This document shows, in pieces, positions 6,977 through 13,824 of a stretch of 13,824 nucleotides of DNA (position 1 is its first letter; each line of letters begins with the position of its first letter). A program made the position numbers and the translations under genes. The notes below the pieces were generated by a model. That model was not told where the DNA came from, did no database searches, and worked only from the letters and a program-made list of their open reading frames with translations. Source of the stretch: Eubacterium sp. Lineage in GTDB: Bacteria; Bacillota; Clostridia; Lachnospirales; Lachnospiraceae. Where the stretch lies: positions 1-13,824 of the forward strand of contig JAFZXD010000097.1 in NCBI GenBank assembly GCA_017616955.1. The letters are read 5' to 3'.

Positions 6977-8338
6977 ATGGACAGAATATATACATATGAA
7001 GAGGTAGATAGATATATAAGTGATATCCCGAGGTTTACGAAGAAGACGAAGGTGGATAATACGAAGATTCTTCTGGAGAAGCTTGGGAATCCGCAGAAGA
7101 AGTATAAGTCGGTTCATATAGCCGGAACAAACGGAAAGGGTTCTGTGGCGAAGATGATGTCGCTTCTTATTGAGAAGAGTGGGAAGAAGACAGGACTTTT
7201 TACGTCTCCTCATCTTATTAAGATTAACGAGAGATTTTGCATTAATGGAATTGATATTTCGGATGAAAGACTGGTCGAGTTGTTTAACCGTGTTATGGAA
7301 GCAGTAGAAGAATGTACTATAGAGCTTAAAGAGGTTGAATCGTCCGACGATGGAAATATATGGGTATTTCAGCATCCTGCATATTTCGAGTTTATATTTT
7401 GTATGGCTGCTCTTTACTTTGCTGAGGAAGGCTGCGATTATGTAGTATATGAGACCGGACTTGGTGGAAGACTGGATGCTACAAATGTCATCGAGCCGGA
7501 GGTTTCTATCATTACATCTATCGGGTTTGATCATATGCAGTATCTTGGCAATACTATAGAAGAGATTGCAGGTGAGAAAGCAGGGATTATAAAGCAGGGT
7601 ATTCCTGTTGTTTATAATACCGGAGATGAAAAGGCGGATAAAGTTATAGAAAAGAAAGCTGAACAGATGGGCTCGGACTACTTTAATGTGCCGGAAGTAT
7701 GGGAAGGCATTTCCGATGATTTGAAGGACAGTATCATGTCATATGTAAACGTATCTGTTCCTTATCAGATTGAAAATGTACATACAGCAGTAATTGCCTG
7801 GATGGTTATGCAAGGCGTTATAGATAAGAATGGTGCTCTTCAGGATATGGTGAGTGAGATGTCATTTTCAGGATTGTCATCATTCTATTGGCCGGGGCGT
7901 ATGGAATATATACTTCCTAATGTGGTCATAGATGGAGCACATAATGAAGATGCTATCAGGGAATTCATCAAGGCGATTAAGAGAGAACAGGATGAAAAGA
8001 ATAAGACTAAGTTTAGCCTTATGTTTGCAGTTTCGAGTGATAAGGATTATGAGAGTATCATAAGGATGCTGTGTGATGGTTTGAATCTTGAAAAAATATA
8101 TGTGACCGAGATAGCCTCTGACAGAAAAACAGATGTTGCTGATGTTGTGGAACTGTTTCTTAAATATTTACCGAAGGAGAATCAACTTAATGTTGTCGGA
8201 AACAGTGATCTGAAGAAATCTTTTGAGATGGCAATCGGAGAAACAGACGAAGATACATTACTTGCTATAGTGGGTTCACTCTATATGGTTGGTGAAGTGA
8301 AGGCGTTACTGGAGAATAAGGTAAATGAGAATAATTGA
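6977..8338 (+). CDS. folC: bifunctional folylpolyglutamate synthase/dihydrofolate synthase
   Basis: FolC adds glutamate to folates, and in many bacteria to dihydropteroate, using ATP in the cytoplasm. In the 453-residue product the Mur-ligase-type P-loop GTNGKGS is at about 50-56, FTSPHL at about 75-80, YETGLGGRLDATN at about 158-170, SIGFDH at about 181-186, IAGEKAGIIK at about 197-206 and, in the C-terminal domain, FYWPGRME (about 303-310) and DGAHNEDA (about 319-326). The length is normal. The start at 6977 is chosen for its ribosome site; the ATG at 6962 would add five residues. It begins a three-gene run with the amidohydrolase and the aldo/keto reductase and overlaps the former by 14 bp. 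I saw no convincing promoter in 6909-6961. Whether it also has dihydrofolate synthase activity cannot be read from the sequence. Confidence 0.93.
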   Translation: MDRIYTYEEVDRYISDIPRFTKKTKVDNTKILLEKLGNPQKKYKSVHIAGTNGKGSVAKMMSLLIEKSGKKTGLFTSPHLIKINERFCINGIDISDERLVELFNRVMEAVEECTIELKEVESSDDGNIWVFQHPAYFEFIFCMAALYFAEEGCDYVVYETGLGGRLDATNVIEPEVSIITSIGFDHMQYLGNTIEEIAGEKAGIIKQGIPVVYNTGDEKADKVIEKKAEQMGSDYFNVPEVWEGISDDLKDSIMSYVNVSVPYQIENVHTAVIAWMVMQGVIDKNGALQDMVSEMSFSGLSSFYWPGRMEYILPNVVIDGAHNEDAIREFIKAIKREQDEKNKTKFSLMFAVSSDKDYESIIRMLCDGLNLEKIYVTEIASDRKTDVADVVELFLKYLPKENQLNVVGNSDLKKSFEMAIGETDEDTLLAIVGSLYMVGEVKALLENKVNENN

Positions 8339-9221
8339 TGTACATACACATACATTTCCGGACAAGATAGCTGCTGCGGCGCTTGAGGCTTTGCAGAAGG
8401 ATAGTGGGAGTAAGGCTCATACAGATGGAACGGTAAGTGGACTCAGAAAATCTATGGAAGAAGCGGGAGTAGATGTGTCGGTCGTTTTGCCGGTGGTTAC
8501 AAACCCGATAAAGGCTTCTTCAATCAATAACTATTCTGCGAAACAAAATGAGGATTTTGAGAAAACGGGAGTATTTATGATCGGCGGAATACATCCTGAA
8601 ACTCCCGAATATAAGAAGGTTCTTAGAGAAGCGGCTGACATGGGGGTGAAGGGTGTGAAGCTTCATCCTGATTATTATGGAATCAGTTTCGATGATATAA
8701 GAATGAAGAGGATAATCGATGCGGCTTCGGAGGCAGGGCTTTTTGTTATAACTCATGCCGGAATCGATATCGGTCTTTATCCGCCTATCTGTTGTTCTTT
8801 GGATTCGATTCTCAATGTTTTAAAGGATGTAAGACCTGAAACACTTATTCTGGCACATATGGGCGGCTGGATGAATTGGGAAGAAGTGACAGAGGTGCTT
8901 GCTCCTGTGATGGCGGAATATAATTCAGAGATAAGAAACAAAAACGGAAGAAAAGAGAATGGGGTATATCGTGATACGGCATTTTCTATAGGGGAAATCG
9001 TCTGGCAAGGTGAAGGAGATCATAAGGGATATCATCAGATGCCGGATGAACAGTTTAGAAAAATGGTTAAGACCTTTGGCTCTGAGAATATTCTTTTTGC
9101 AACAGACTGCCCGTGGGCTGAGCAGAAGGATTATGTTATACGAATTAATAATATGGGGTTGGAAGAACAGGAATTAGAGAATATATTCCATAAAAATGCG
9201 GAAAAAATATTGAATTTATAA
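8325..9221 (+). CDS. metal-dependent hydrolase, amidohydrolase-2 family (TIM barrel)
   Basis: The 298-residue protein matches the amidohydrolase-2 (ACMSD-like, COG2159-type) group of cytoplasmic hydrolases and decarboxylases. The metal-site motifs are in order: DVHTH at 5-9 (H7, H9), GVKLHP at 109-114, THAGID at 143-148 (H144), LAHMGGW at 176-182 (H178) and FATDCPW at 258-264 (D261). The first ATG lies inside the end of folC, with GGAG at 8311-8314 and a 10-nt gap, so translation is probably coupled to folC. The aldo/keto reductase follows after 16 nt. The substrate is unknown. Folate breakdown or a link to the neighbouring reductase would be speculation. Confidence 0.85.
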   Translation: MRIIDVHTHTFPDKIAAAALEALQKDSGSKAHTDGTVSGLRKSMEEAGVDVSVVLPVVTNPIKASSINNYSAKQNEDFEKTGVFMIGGIHPETPEYKKVLREAADMGVKGVKLHPDYYGISFDDIRMKRIIDAASEAGLFVITHAGIDIGLYPPICCSLDSILNVLKDVRPETLILAHMGGWMNWEEVTEVLAPVMAEYNSEIRNKNGRKENGVYRDTAFSIGEIVWQGEGDHKGYHQMPDEQFRKMVKTFGSENILFATDCPWAEQKDYVIRINNMGLEEQELENIFHKNAEKILNL

Positions 9222-9237
9222 TGCAAAGGGGTGGCTT

Positions 9238-10275
9238 ATGAAGAATATAGTATTGGGAAAAACAAATATATCAGTTCCACAGAATGGATTTGGTGCACTT
9301 CCGATTCAGAGAGTATCGTTAGATGAAGCTGTTTCTATTTTGAGAAAAGCATATGATGGTGGAATGCGATTCTTTGATACGGCCAGAGCTTATAGTGACA
9401 GTGAAGTGAAACTGGGAGAGGCTTTTGGCACGGGATATATCAATCGTGAAGATATCATTATAACAACAAAGACTGCTTCGAAGACACCGGAAGATTTCTG
9501 GAAGGATTTGGAAACATCCCTTACTAATCTGAAGACAGATTATATTGATGTATATCAGTTTCATATGATGAATCAATGCTGGGTTCCGGGTGATGGAACA
9601 GGAATGTATGAGTGCATGATGGAAGCGAAAAAGCAGGGAAAGATTCGTCATATAGGTGGAACTGCTCATAAGATTGGGGTCGCAAGAGAGCTTGTTGAAT
9701 CGGGATTTTATGAAACGCTGCAGTACCCAATAAGTTATCTGGCCGATGATAAAGAAATAGAACTTATAAAGCTTTGTCAGAAGAATAATGTAGGACTTAT
9801 ATGTATGAAGGGTCTTGCCGGCGGACTGATAACAAATTCAAAAGCTGCGATGGCATTTGTAGGACAGTTCGAAGGGGCTGTTCCGATTTGGGGTATCCAG
9901 CGAGAGTTGGAACTTGATGAATGGCTGTCTTATATGGAAGAAACTCCTGAGATGACAGAAGAGCTTGCTTCGTTCATAAAGAAAGAGCAGGATGAGCTTA
10001 AGGGAGAGTTCTGCCGAGGCTGTGGCTATTGTATGCCTTGTTCGGTAGATATAATGATAAATAACTGCAATAGAATGAGTCTGATGTTAAGGCGTGCTCC
10101 AAGTCAGGCTTGGCTTAATGACTACTGGCAGGGAGAAATGCAGAAAATTGAGAACTGCATAGAATGTGGTGCATGTCTGCCAAAATGTCCTTATGGACTT
10201 AATATTCCGCGACTTCTTAAGAAGAATCTGGAGGATTATCGGGAAGTGTTGGCAGGTAATAGAAAAGTACAGTAG
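9238..10275 (+). CDS. aldo/keto reductase with C-terminal double 4Fe-4S domain
   Basis: This is a predicted cytoplasmic oxidoreductase of the COG1453 type. The N-terminal TIM barrel (about 1-245) carries aldo/keto reductase features: FDTARAY with D47 and Y52, TTKTAS with K78, QFHM with H109, and a GGTAHK segment at 140-145. The C-terminal ferredoxin-like part has two cysteine clusters: C259, C262, C265 and C268, with C277 nearby; and C307, C310, C313 and C317 in the classic C-x2-C-x2-C-x3-C-P pattern. The first cluster lacks the usual proline after its fourth cysteine (CSVDI), so C277 may serve as a ligand. A strong AAAGGGGTGG ribosome site precedes the ATG, 16 nt after the amidohydrolase. 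It ends the operon; a terminator follows. The substrate and electron partner are unknown. Confidence 0.9.
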   Translation: MKNIVLGKTNISVPQNGFGALPIQRVSLDEAVSILRKAYDGGMRFFDTARAYSDSEVKLGEAFGTGYINREDIIITTKTASKTPEDFWKDLETSLTNLKTDYIDVYQFHMMNQCWVPGDGTGMYECMMEAKKQGKIRHIGGTAHKIGVARELVESGFYETLQYPISYLADDKEIELIKLCQKNNVGLICMKGLAGGLITNSKAAMAFVGQFEGAVPIWGIQRELELDEWLSYMEETPEMTEELASFIKKEQDELKGEFCRGCGYCMPCSVDIMINNCNRMSLMLRRAPSQAWLNDYWQGEMQKIENCIECGACLPKCPYGLNIPRLLKKNLEDYREVLAGNRKVQ

Positions 10276-10305
10276 CATTATTCGATAAAAATATATCGGG
10301 TTAGC

Positions 10306-10334
10306 TTGATTTTGCCAGACTTATCAAGTATACT
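10306..10334 (+). promoter_or_regulatory. candidate suf operon promoter
   Basis: TTGATT (10306-10311), a 17-nt spacer and TATACT (10329-10334) fit a sigma-A promoter with a start near 10341. That start falls inside the left arm of the terminator hairpin. A weaker alternative is TTGCCG (10376-10381) with TATATC (10399-10404), spaced 17 nt, downstream of the terminator. I cannot tell which is used. Confidence 0.45.
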
Positions 10335-10335
10335 T

Positions 10336-10376
10336 ATCAGATGGTGCATTTTCGGCACCATCTGATTTTTGATTTT
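10336..10376 (+). terminator. rho-independent terminator after the aldo/keto reductase
   Basis: CAGATGGTGC (10338-10347) pairs perfectly with GCACCATCTG (10355-10364). Two further A-T pairs extend the stem to 12 bp around a 7-nt loop. Two runs of T follow. Confidence 0.88.
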
Positions 10377-10424
10377 TGCCGCATTAGTGGCTGAGATTAT
10401 ATCTTACGATTCATTAACAGACAC

Positions 10425-10431
10425 GAGGAGG
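10425..10431 (+). promoter_or_regulatory. ribosome binding site setting the sufC start
   Basis: GAGGAGG lies 6 nt before the ATG at 10438. The frame is open further upstream with a TTG at 10369, but that lies in the terminator tail and has no ribosome site. Confidence 0.9.
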
Positions 10432-10437
10432 AAAGAG

Positions 10438-11178
10438 ATGTCTGATTTATTAAATGTTAAAGATTTACATGTTAAGGTAGCTGATACCGAAATCCTTCAT
10501 GGTATCAATCTTAAGATTGGTCGTGGAGAGACTCATGTTATCATGGGACCTAACGGTGCAGGTAAGTCTACCCTTGGATATGCCATAATGGGGAATCCTA
10601 ATTATGAAGTTTTAAGCGGAAGCATTAACTTCAAGGATGAAGATATCACAGACAAAGAGACAAATGAGCGTGCGAGGGCTGGTATCTTCCTTTCATTCCA
10701 GAATCCTATCGAGGTTCCGGGTATATCACTTTCTAACTTTATTAGAAATGCCAGTGACACTATAACTGGTACAAGAGCTCGTCTTTGGGACTTCCGTAAG
10801 TCTCTTGAAAAGCAGATGGAGCTTCTTAATATGGATAAGTCTTATGCAGACAGGGATTTGAATGTTGGTTTCTCCGGTGGTGAGAAGAAGAAGGCTGAGA
10901 TTCTTCAGATGCTTATGCTTAAGCCTGATCTTGCTATACTTGATGAGACAGATTCAGGACTTGATGTTGATGCTGTTAGAACAGTATCAGACGGAGTTAA
11001 AGCATTCCATGATAATGGAGATGGATCACTCATCATCATTACACACAGCACAAGAATTCTTGAGGCGCTTAAGGTTGATTACACACATATTCTTGTTGAT
11101 GGAAAGATTGTAGAAACCGGAGATGCTTCTCTTGTTGATGAGATAAATGCACACGGTTTTGAAAAATACGTTTCATAA
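10438..11178 (+). CDS. sufC: Fe-S cluster assembly ATPase SufC
   Basis: SufC is the ATPase subunit of the SufBCD scaffold that builds Fe-S clusters in the cytoplasm. The 246-residue protein has all ABC motifs: Walker A GPNGAGKST at 37-45, Q-loop in FLSFQNP (Q88), signature FSGGEKKKAEI (145-155), Walker B LAILDE (165-170) followed by TDSGLD, and H203 in ITHSTR. The SufC-specific features FLSFQNPIEVPG and FSGGEKKKAEILQ separate it from transporter ATPases. The length is typical. It is the first gene of the suf run; sufB follows after about 64 nt. No IscR-like or SufR-like operator is recognisable upstream. Confidence 0.97.
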   Translation: MSDLLNVKDLHVKVADTEILHGINLKIGRGETHVIMGPNGAGKSTLGYAIMGNPNYEVLSGSINFKDEDITDKETNERARAGIFLSFQNPIEVPGISLSNFIRNASDTITGTRARLWDFRKSLEKQMELLNMDKSYADRDLNVGFSGGEKKKAEILQMLMLKPDLAILDETDSGLDVDAVRTVSDGVKAFHDNGDGSLIIITHSTRILEALKVDYTHILVDGKIVETGDASLVDEINAHGFEKYVS

Positions 11179-11232
11179 GCTAAATAATCTGACAGCCGGT
11201 CGATTGAAGTGATATGAAACTAAGAAGAGTAT

Positions 11233-11239
11233 GAGGAAG
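11233..11239 (+). promoter_or_regulatory. ribosome binding site deciding the sufB start
   Basis: GAGGAAG, with GAGG ending 6 nt before the ATG at 11243, lies inside the first codons of the alternative ATG at 11231. That ATG has only a weak AAGAAG upstream. Confidence 0.55.
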
Positions 11240-11242
11240 AAT

Positions 11243-12658
11243 ATGGCAGATAAAGAAAAGACATACGTTGATGATGTTGACAGAAGTCTGTATGATTTTA
11301 GAAATGTCGATGAAGACGTTTATAAGGTTGCCGAGGGTCTTACTCCTGAGATTGTAGAGCAGATATCTAAGGAAAAGAATGATCCGCAGTGGATGGCAGA
11401 CTTTCGTCAGGAATCACTCAAAATATATAATAGAATAGAAATGAAAGAATGGGGTCCTCCGATCGATGGCCTCAATATGGATAATATAGTTACATATATT
11501 AAGCCTAAAGATAACAAAATGAGCGCTGACTGGGACGAGGTTCCGGAGGATATCAAGGATACATTTGAGAGACTTGGTATTCCGCAGGCAGAGAGAGAGT
11601 CTCTTGCCGGAGTTGGTGCACAGTATGACTCTGAGCTTGTTTATCATAACGTTCGTGAAGATGTTGCAAAGCAGGGAGTTATCTATACTGATCTCGAATC
11701 AGCTATGCACGGTGAGTATGGTGAAATGATCAAAGAACATTTCATGAAACTCATCACTCCACAGGATCATAAGTTTGCTGCCCTTCATGGTGCAGTATGG
11801 TCAGGAGGAAGTTTCGTATATGTTCCGCCTGGAGTTAAGGTAGAGATACCTCTTCAGTCATACTTCAGACTTAATGCTCCGGGAGCAGGTCAGTTCGAAC
11901 ATACTCTTATAATAGTAGATGAAGGAGCAGACCTTCACTTTATCGAAGGATGTTCAGCTCCTAAGTATAATGTTGCAAACCTTCATGCAGGTGCGGTTGA
12001 GCTTTTTGTAGGAAAGAATGCAAGACTCAGATACTCTACTATAGAGAACTGGTCTAAGAATATGTATAACCTGAATACAAAGAGAGCGACTGTAGAAGAA
12101 GGCGGAAAGATGGAATGGGTATCCGGTTCATTTGGATCTCATACTTCTTATCTTTATCCTATGACAATCCTTAAGGGAGATGATTCGAAGGTCGAATTCA
12201 CAGGTATTACATTTGCCGGTGAAGGACAGAACCTTGATACAGGACTTAAGGTTGTCCATACAGGTGAGAGAACTGTTTCTACAGTAAATACAAAGTCTAT
12301 CTCAAAGAGTGGCGGAATCAGTACATTCAGAAGTGCTGTTGTCATCGGACCTAAGGCAAAGGGATCTAAGTCAGCAGTAGACTGTTCATCACTCATGCTT
12401 GATGATATATCACGTTCTGATACGATTCCTGCTATGGATGTAAGATGTGACGATGTTGATATCGGACATGAAGCTAAGATCGGCCGTATCTCAGACGAGG
12501 CGATATTCTATCTCATGAGCCGTGGTATCTCAGAAGAAGATGCACGTGCTATGATCGTAAGCGGTTTTGCGGATAACGTATCCAAGGAACTTCCGCTTGA
12601 GTACGCAGTTGAGATGAATAACCTGATCAGACTTGAGATGAAGGGGTCGATTGGATAA
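11243..12658 (+). CDS. sufB: Fe-S cluster assembly scaffold protein SufB
   Basis: SufB is the scaffold subunit on which nascent Fe-S clusters form, working with SufC and SufD. The 471-residue product has the normal SufB length and beta-helix core: GAVWSGGSFVYVPPGV (183-198), EGCSAP (235-240), an internal SISKSGG segment (352-358) and the C-terminal SRSDTIP and GHEA motifs. Compared from memory with E. coli SufB, C381 in the DCSSL segment matches C405, and H409/E410 match H433/E434, with the same 28-residue spacing. The residues implicated in cluster assembly are therefore present. The start at 11243 (MADKEKTYVDD) is chosen for its ribosome site and its family-like N-terminus; the ATG at 11231 would add four residues. 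sufD follows after 39 nt. Confidence 0.96.
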   Translation: MADKEKTYVDDVDRSLYDFRNVDEDVYKVAEGLTPEIVEQISKEKNDPQWMADFRQESLKIYNRIEMKEWGPPIDGLNMDNIVTYIKPKDNKMSADWDEVPEDIKDTFERLGIPQAERESLAGVGAQYDSELVYHNVREDVAKQGVIYTDLESAMHGEYGEMIKEHFMKLITPQDHKFAALHGAVWSGGSFVYVPPGVKVEIPLQSYFRLNAPGAGQFEHTLIIVDEGADLHFIEGCSAPKYNVANLHAGAVELFVGKNARLRYSTIENWSKNMYNLNTKRATVEEGGKMEWVSGSFGSHTSYLYPMTILKGDDSKVEFTGITFAGEGQNLDTGLKVVHTGERTVSTVNTKSISKSGGISTFRSAVVIGPKAKGSKSAVDCSSLMLDDISRSDTIPAMDVRCDDVDIGHEAKIGRISDEAIFYLMSRGISEEDARAMIVSGFADNVSKELPLEYAVEMNNLIRLEMKGSIG

Positions 12659-12697
12659 TAATTGGAACTTTAAATACACAACCGGAAGAGGTTAAAG

Positions 12698-13753
12698 ATG
12701 AATAATATATCTACAAATAAGTTACCGGCTCCAACATGGACCTGGCTGAATGTAAACGAGCATAGGGTTGAGGTTCCGGAAAATGTCATAAAGGCTGAAA
12801 GCTCTTCAGAGAACATTCCTGAGGAGGTTAAGGTTGGAAAGGTTGACTTCAGTTCAATCTGCCTTGGTGATATAGAACTCGGTGCCGGCGAAGACTTCAG
12901 AAAATATTCTCATGTTGCAAAAACAGGAGGAAATTCATATACGGTTTCAGCCGGAGTTAAAGTGGCAGAACCGCTTCGTATAACATATGATTACAGTGGA
13001 AATGAATCTGCTGAGGAATGTAAGTTATCAAGGGTGGCTGTTGTTCTCGGAGATGATTCCGAGCTTACACTTGTTATTACATATAAGGGTAATCCGGGAT
13101 TTGCTGCTAGTGATATCAGAATCAAGGCAGCAAAGAATGCTAAGCTTACACTTGTCGAAGTATTCCAGCTGGATGACTCATCTACTTTCATCGGAAGTAT
13201 AGGTGGAAGATATCTTGATAACAGTGGTCTTAAGCTTATTCAGTTAACAACAGGATCTGCAAAGATGGGACTTGCCTGTGCTGCTGATCTTGATGGATAT
13301 AAGAGTTGGCTCAATATAGACACAGGATATCTCGTAGAAAAAGACGGTACACTTGATATTAATTATGTTGCAAGACACAGAGGCCGTCTGACTGATTCAA
13401 AGATTGCTGTCAGTGGTGTTCTGAGAGACAATGCTGATAAGACATTCAGAGGAACTATCGACTTCATTAAGGGTTGTAAGGATGCAACAGGAGATGAAAG
13501 AGAAGATGTGCTTCTTATGGATGAAGGAGTACATAACAATACAGTTCCGCTTATCCTTTGTGCGGAAGAAGATGTTGAAGGTGGTCACGGAGCTTCTATA
13601 GGTAAGATCTCCGATGAGATTCTGTTCTATCTTCAGGCAAGAGGAATTCCGGAAGACGAGATAAATGAGCTTATGGCTAAGTCCAGAATAGATGCTGTTG
13701 CAGGAAGAATTCCTGACGAGGTTACAAGAAATATGCTTCTATCTGAAGAGTAA
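12698..13753 (+). CDS. sufD: Fe-S cluster assembly protein SufD
   Basis: SufD is the SufB paralogue that completes the SufBCD complex and supports iron entry into the scaffold. The 351-residue protein has a divergent N-terminal half and a conserved SufB/SufD-type C-terminus: HNNTVPLILCAEEDVEGGHG (279-298), then SIGKISDEILFYLQARG (300-316). H297 matches E. coli SufD H360. The cysteine two residues earlier in E. coli (C358) is glycine here, as I recall for many Gram-positive SufD proteins. GAGG at 12688-12691 lies 6 nt before the ATG. The position between sufB and the next gene fits the clostridial suf order. Confidence 0.92.
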   Translation: MNNISTNKLPAPTWTWLNVNEHRVEVPENVIKAESSSENIPEEVKVGKVDFSSICLGDIELGAGEDFRKYSHVAKTGGNSYTVSAGVKVAEPLRITYDYSGNESAEECKLSRVAVVLGDDSELTLVITYKGNPGFAASDIRIKAAKNAKLTLVEVFQLDDSSTFIGSIGGRYLDNSGLKLIQLTTGSAKMGLACAADLDGYKSWLNIDTGYLVEKDGTLDINYVARHRGRLTDSKIAVSGVLRDNADKTFRGTIDFIKGCKDATGDEREDVLLMDEGVHNNTVPLILCAEEDVEGGHGASIGKISDEILFYLQARGIPEDEINELMAKSRIDAVAGRIPDEVTRNMLLSEE

Positions 13754-13819
13754 AACGCTGATTTATATAATATGATAGATCCTCATGATAGATGGTTGAG
13801 GTATTAAAGGGGTGAAAAT

Positions 13820-13824
13820 ATGGC
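13820..13824 (+). CDS. start of the next suf operon gene, probably cysteine desulfurase SufS (cut by the window edge)
   Basis: Only ATGGC is present. A strong ribosome site, AAGGGGTGA at 13807-13815, lies 4 nt upstream and shows that a gene starts here. Its identity as sufS rests only on the usual sufC-sufB-sufD-sufS order in Clostridia. The 66 nt between it and sufD hold only a weak 5-bp inverted repeat (13781-13785 with 13797-13801). Confidence 0.5.

Noticed and set aside
6896..7534. 212-residue open frame on the minus strand across the folC start
   Set aside because: It lies opposite folC, has no recognisable domain or ribosome site, and its composition is that of a shadow of a well-supported gene.
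10369..10437. Upstream extension of sufC from a TTG codon
   Set aside because: The TTG lies in the T-tract of a terminator, lacks a ribosome site, and the added residues are not SufC-like. The ATG at 10438 has an ideal GAGGAGG.

Overview
The window looks like chromosomal DNA from a Gram-positive anaerobe of the Clostridia, most likely Lachnospiraceae (Butyrivibrio/Pseudobutyrivibrio-like). Four things suggest this: a sufC-sufB-sufD order leading into a further gene; a YhaO/YhaN-type SbcCD-like pair; an FtsX-type ABC permease with a coiled-coil external domain; and moderately A+T-rich coding DNA with strong GGAGG/GGGGTGA ribosome sites. The taxonomic call is inference from gene content. Every recognised gene is on the + strand, and no mobile-element gene, tRNA, rRNA or CRISPR array is visible.

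Layout. (1) 62-3706: a two-gene ABC exporter operon, with an ATPase and a 980-residue duplicated FtsX/MacB-type permease. (2) 3707-4002: a 296-bp intergenic region with a very good sigma-A-type promoter, followed at once by a 135-bp element. That element folds on paper into a fully tiled four-way junction: a 12-bp outer stem enclosing three hairpins with no spare bases between them. (3) 4003-6801: a two-gene operon resembling the SbcD/SbcC-like pair YhaO/YhaN. Both proteins keep the fold signatures but have substitutions at most catalytic motifs. It ends at a terminator, followed by a second, unexplained 12-bp hairpin. (4) 6977-10275: folC, a metal-dependent amidohydrolase overlapping it by 14 bp, and an aldo/keto reductase with a C-terminal double Fe-S domain, closed by a strong terminator. 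(5) 10438 to the end: a suf iron-sulfur assembly operon (sufC, sufB, sufD and the first bases of a further gene, probably the cysteine desulfurase). A candidate promoter for it abuts the preceding terminator hairpin.

How the genes work together. SufC (ATPase), SufB and SufD form the Fe-S scaffold complex, and the reductase just upstream is itself predicted to carry Fe-S clusters. FolC makes folylpolyglutamates. The ABC pair probably exports or extracts an unknown lipid or peptide substrate.

Most interesting points. First, the nuclease-like and ATPase-like partners (4003-6801) appear to have lost their active sites together, while the ATPase keeps a central two-helix membrane anchor. This suggests a repurposed, possibly non-enzymatic membrane-associated complex. 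Second, the four-way-junction element lies in that operon's leader. It could be a structured RNA, a MITE-like repeat, or both. Family consensus motifs used for comparison are from memory, not from a search.
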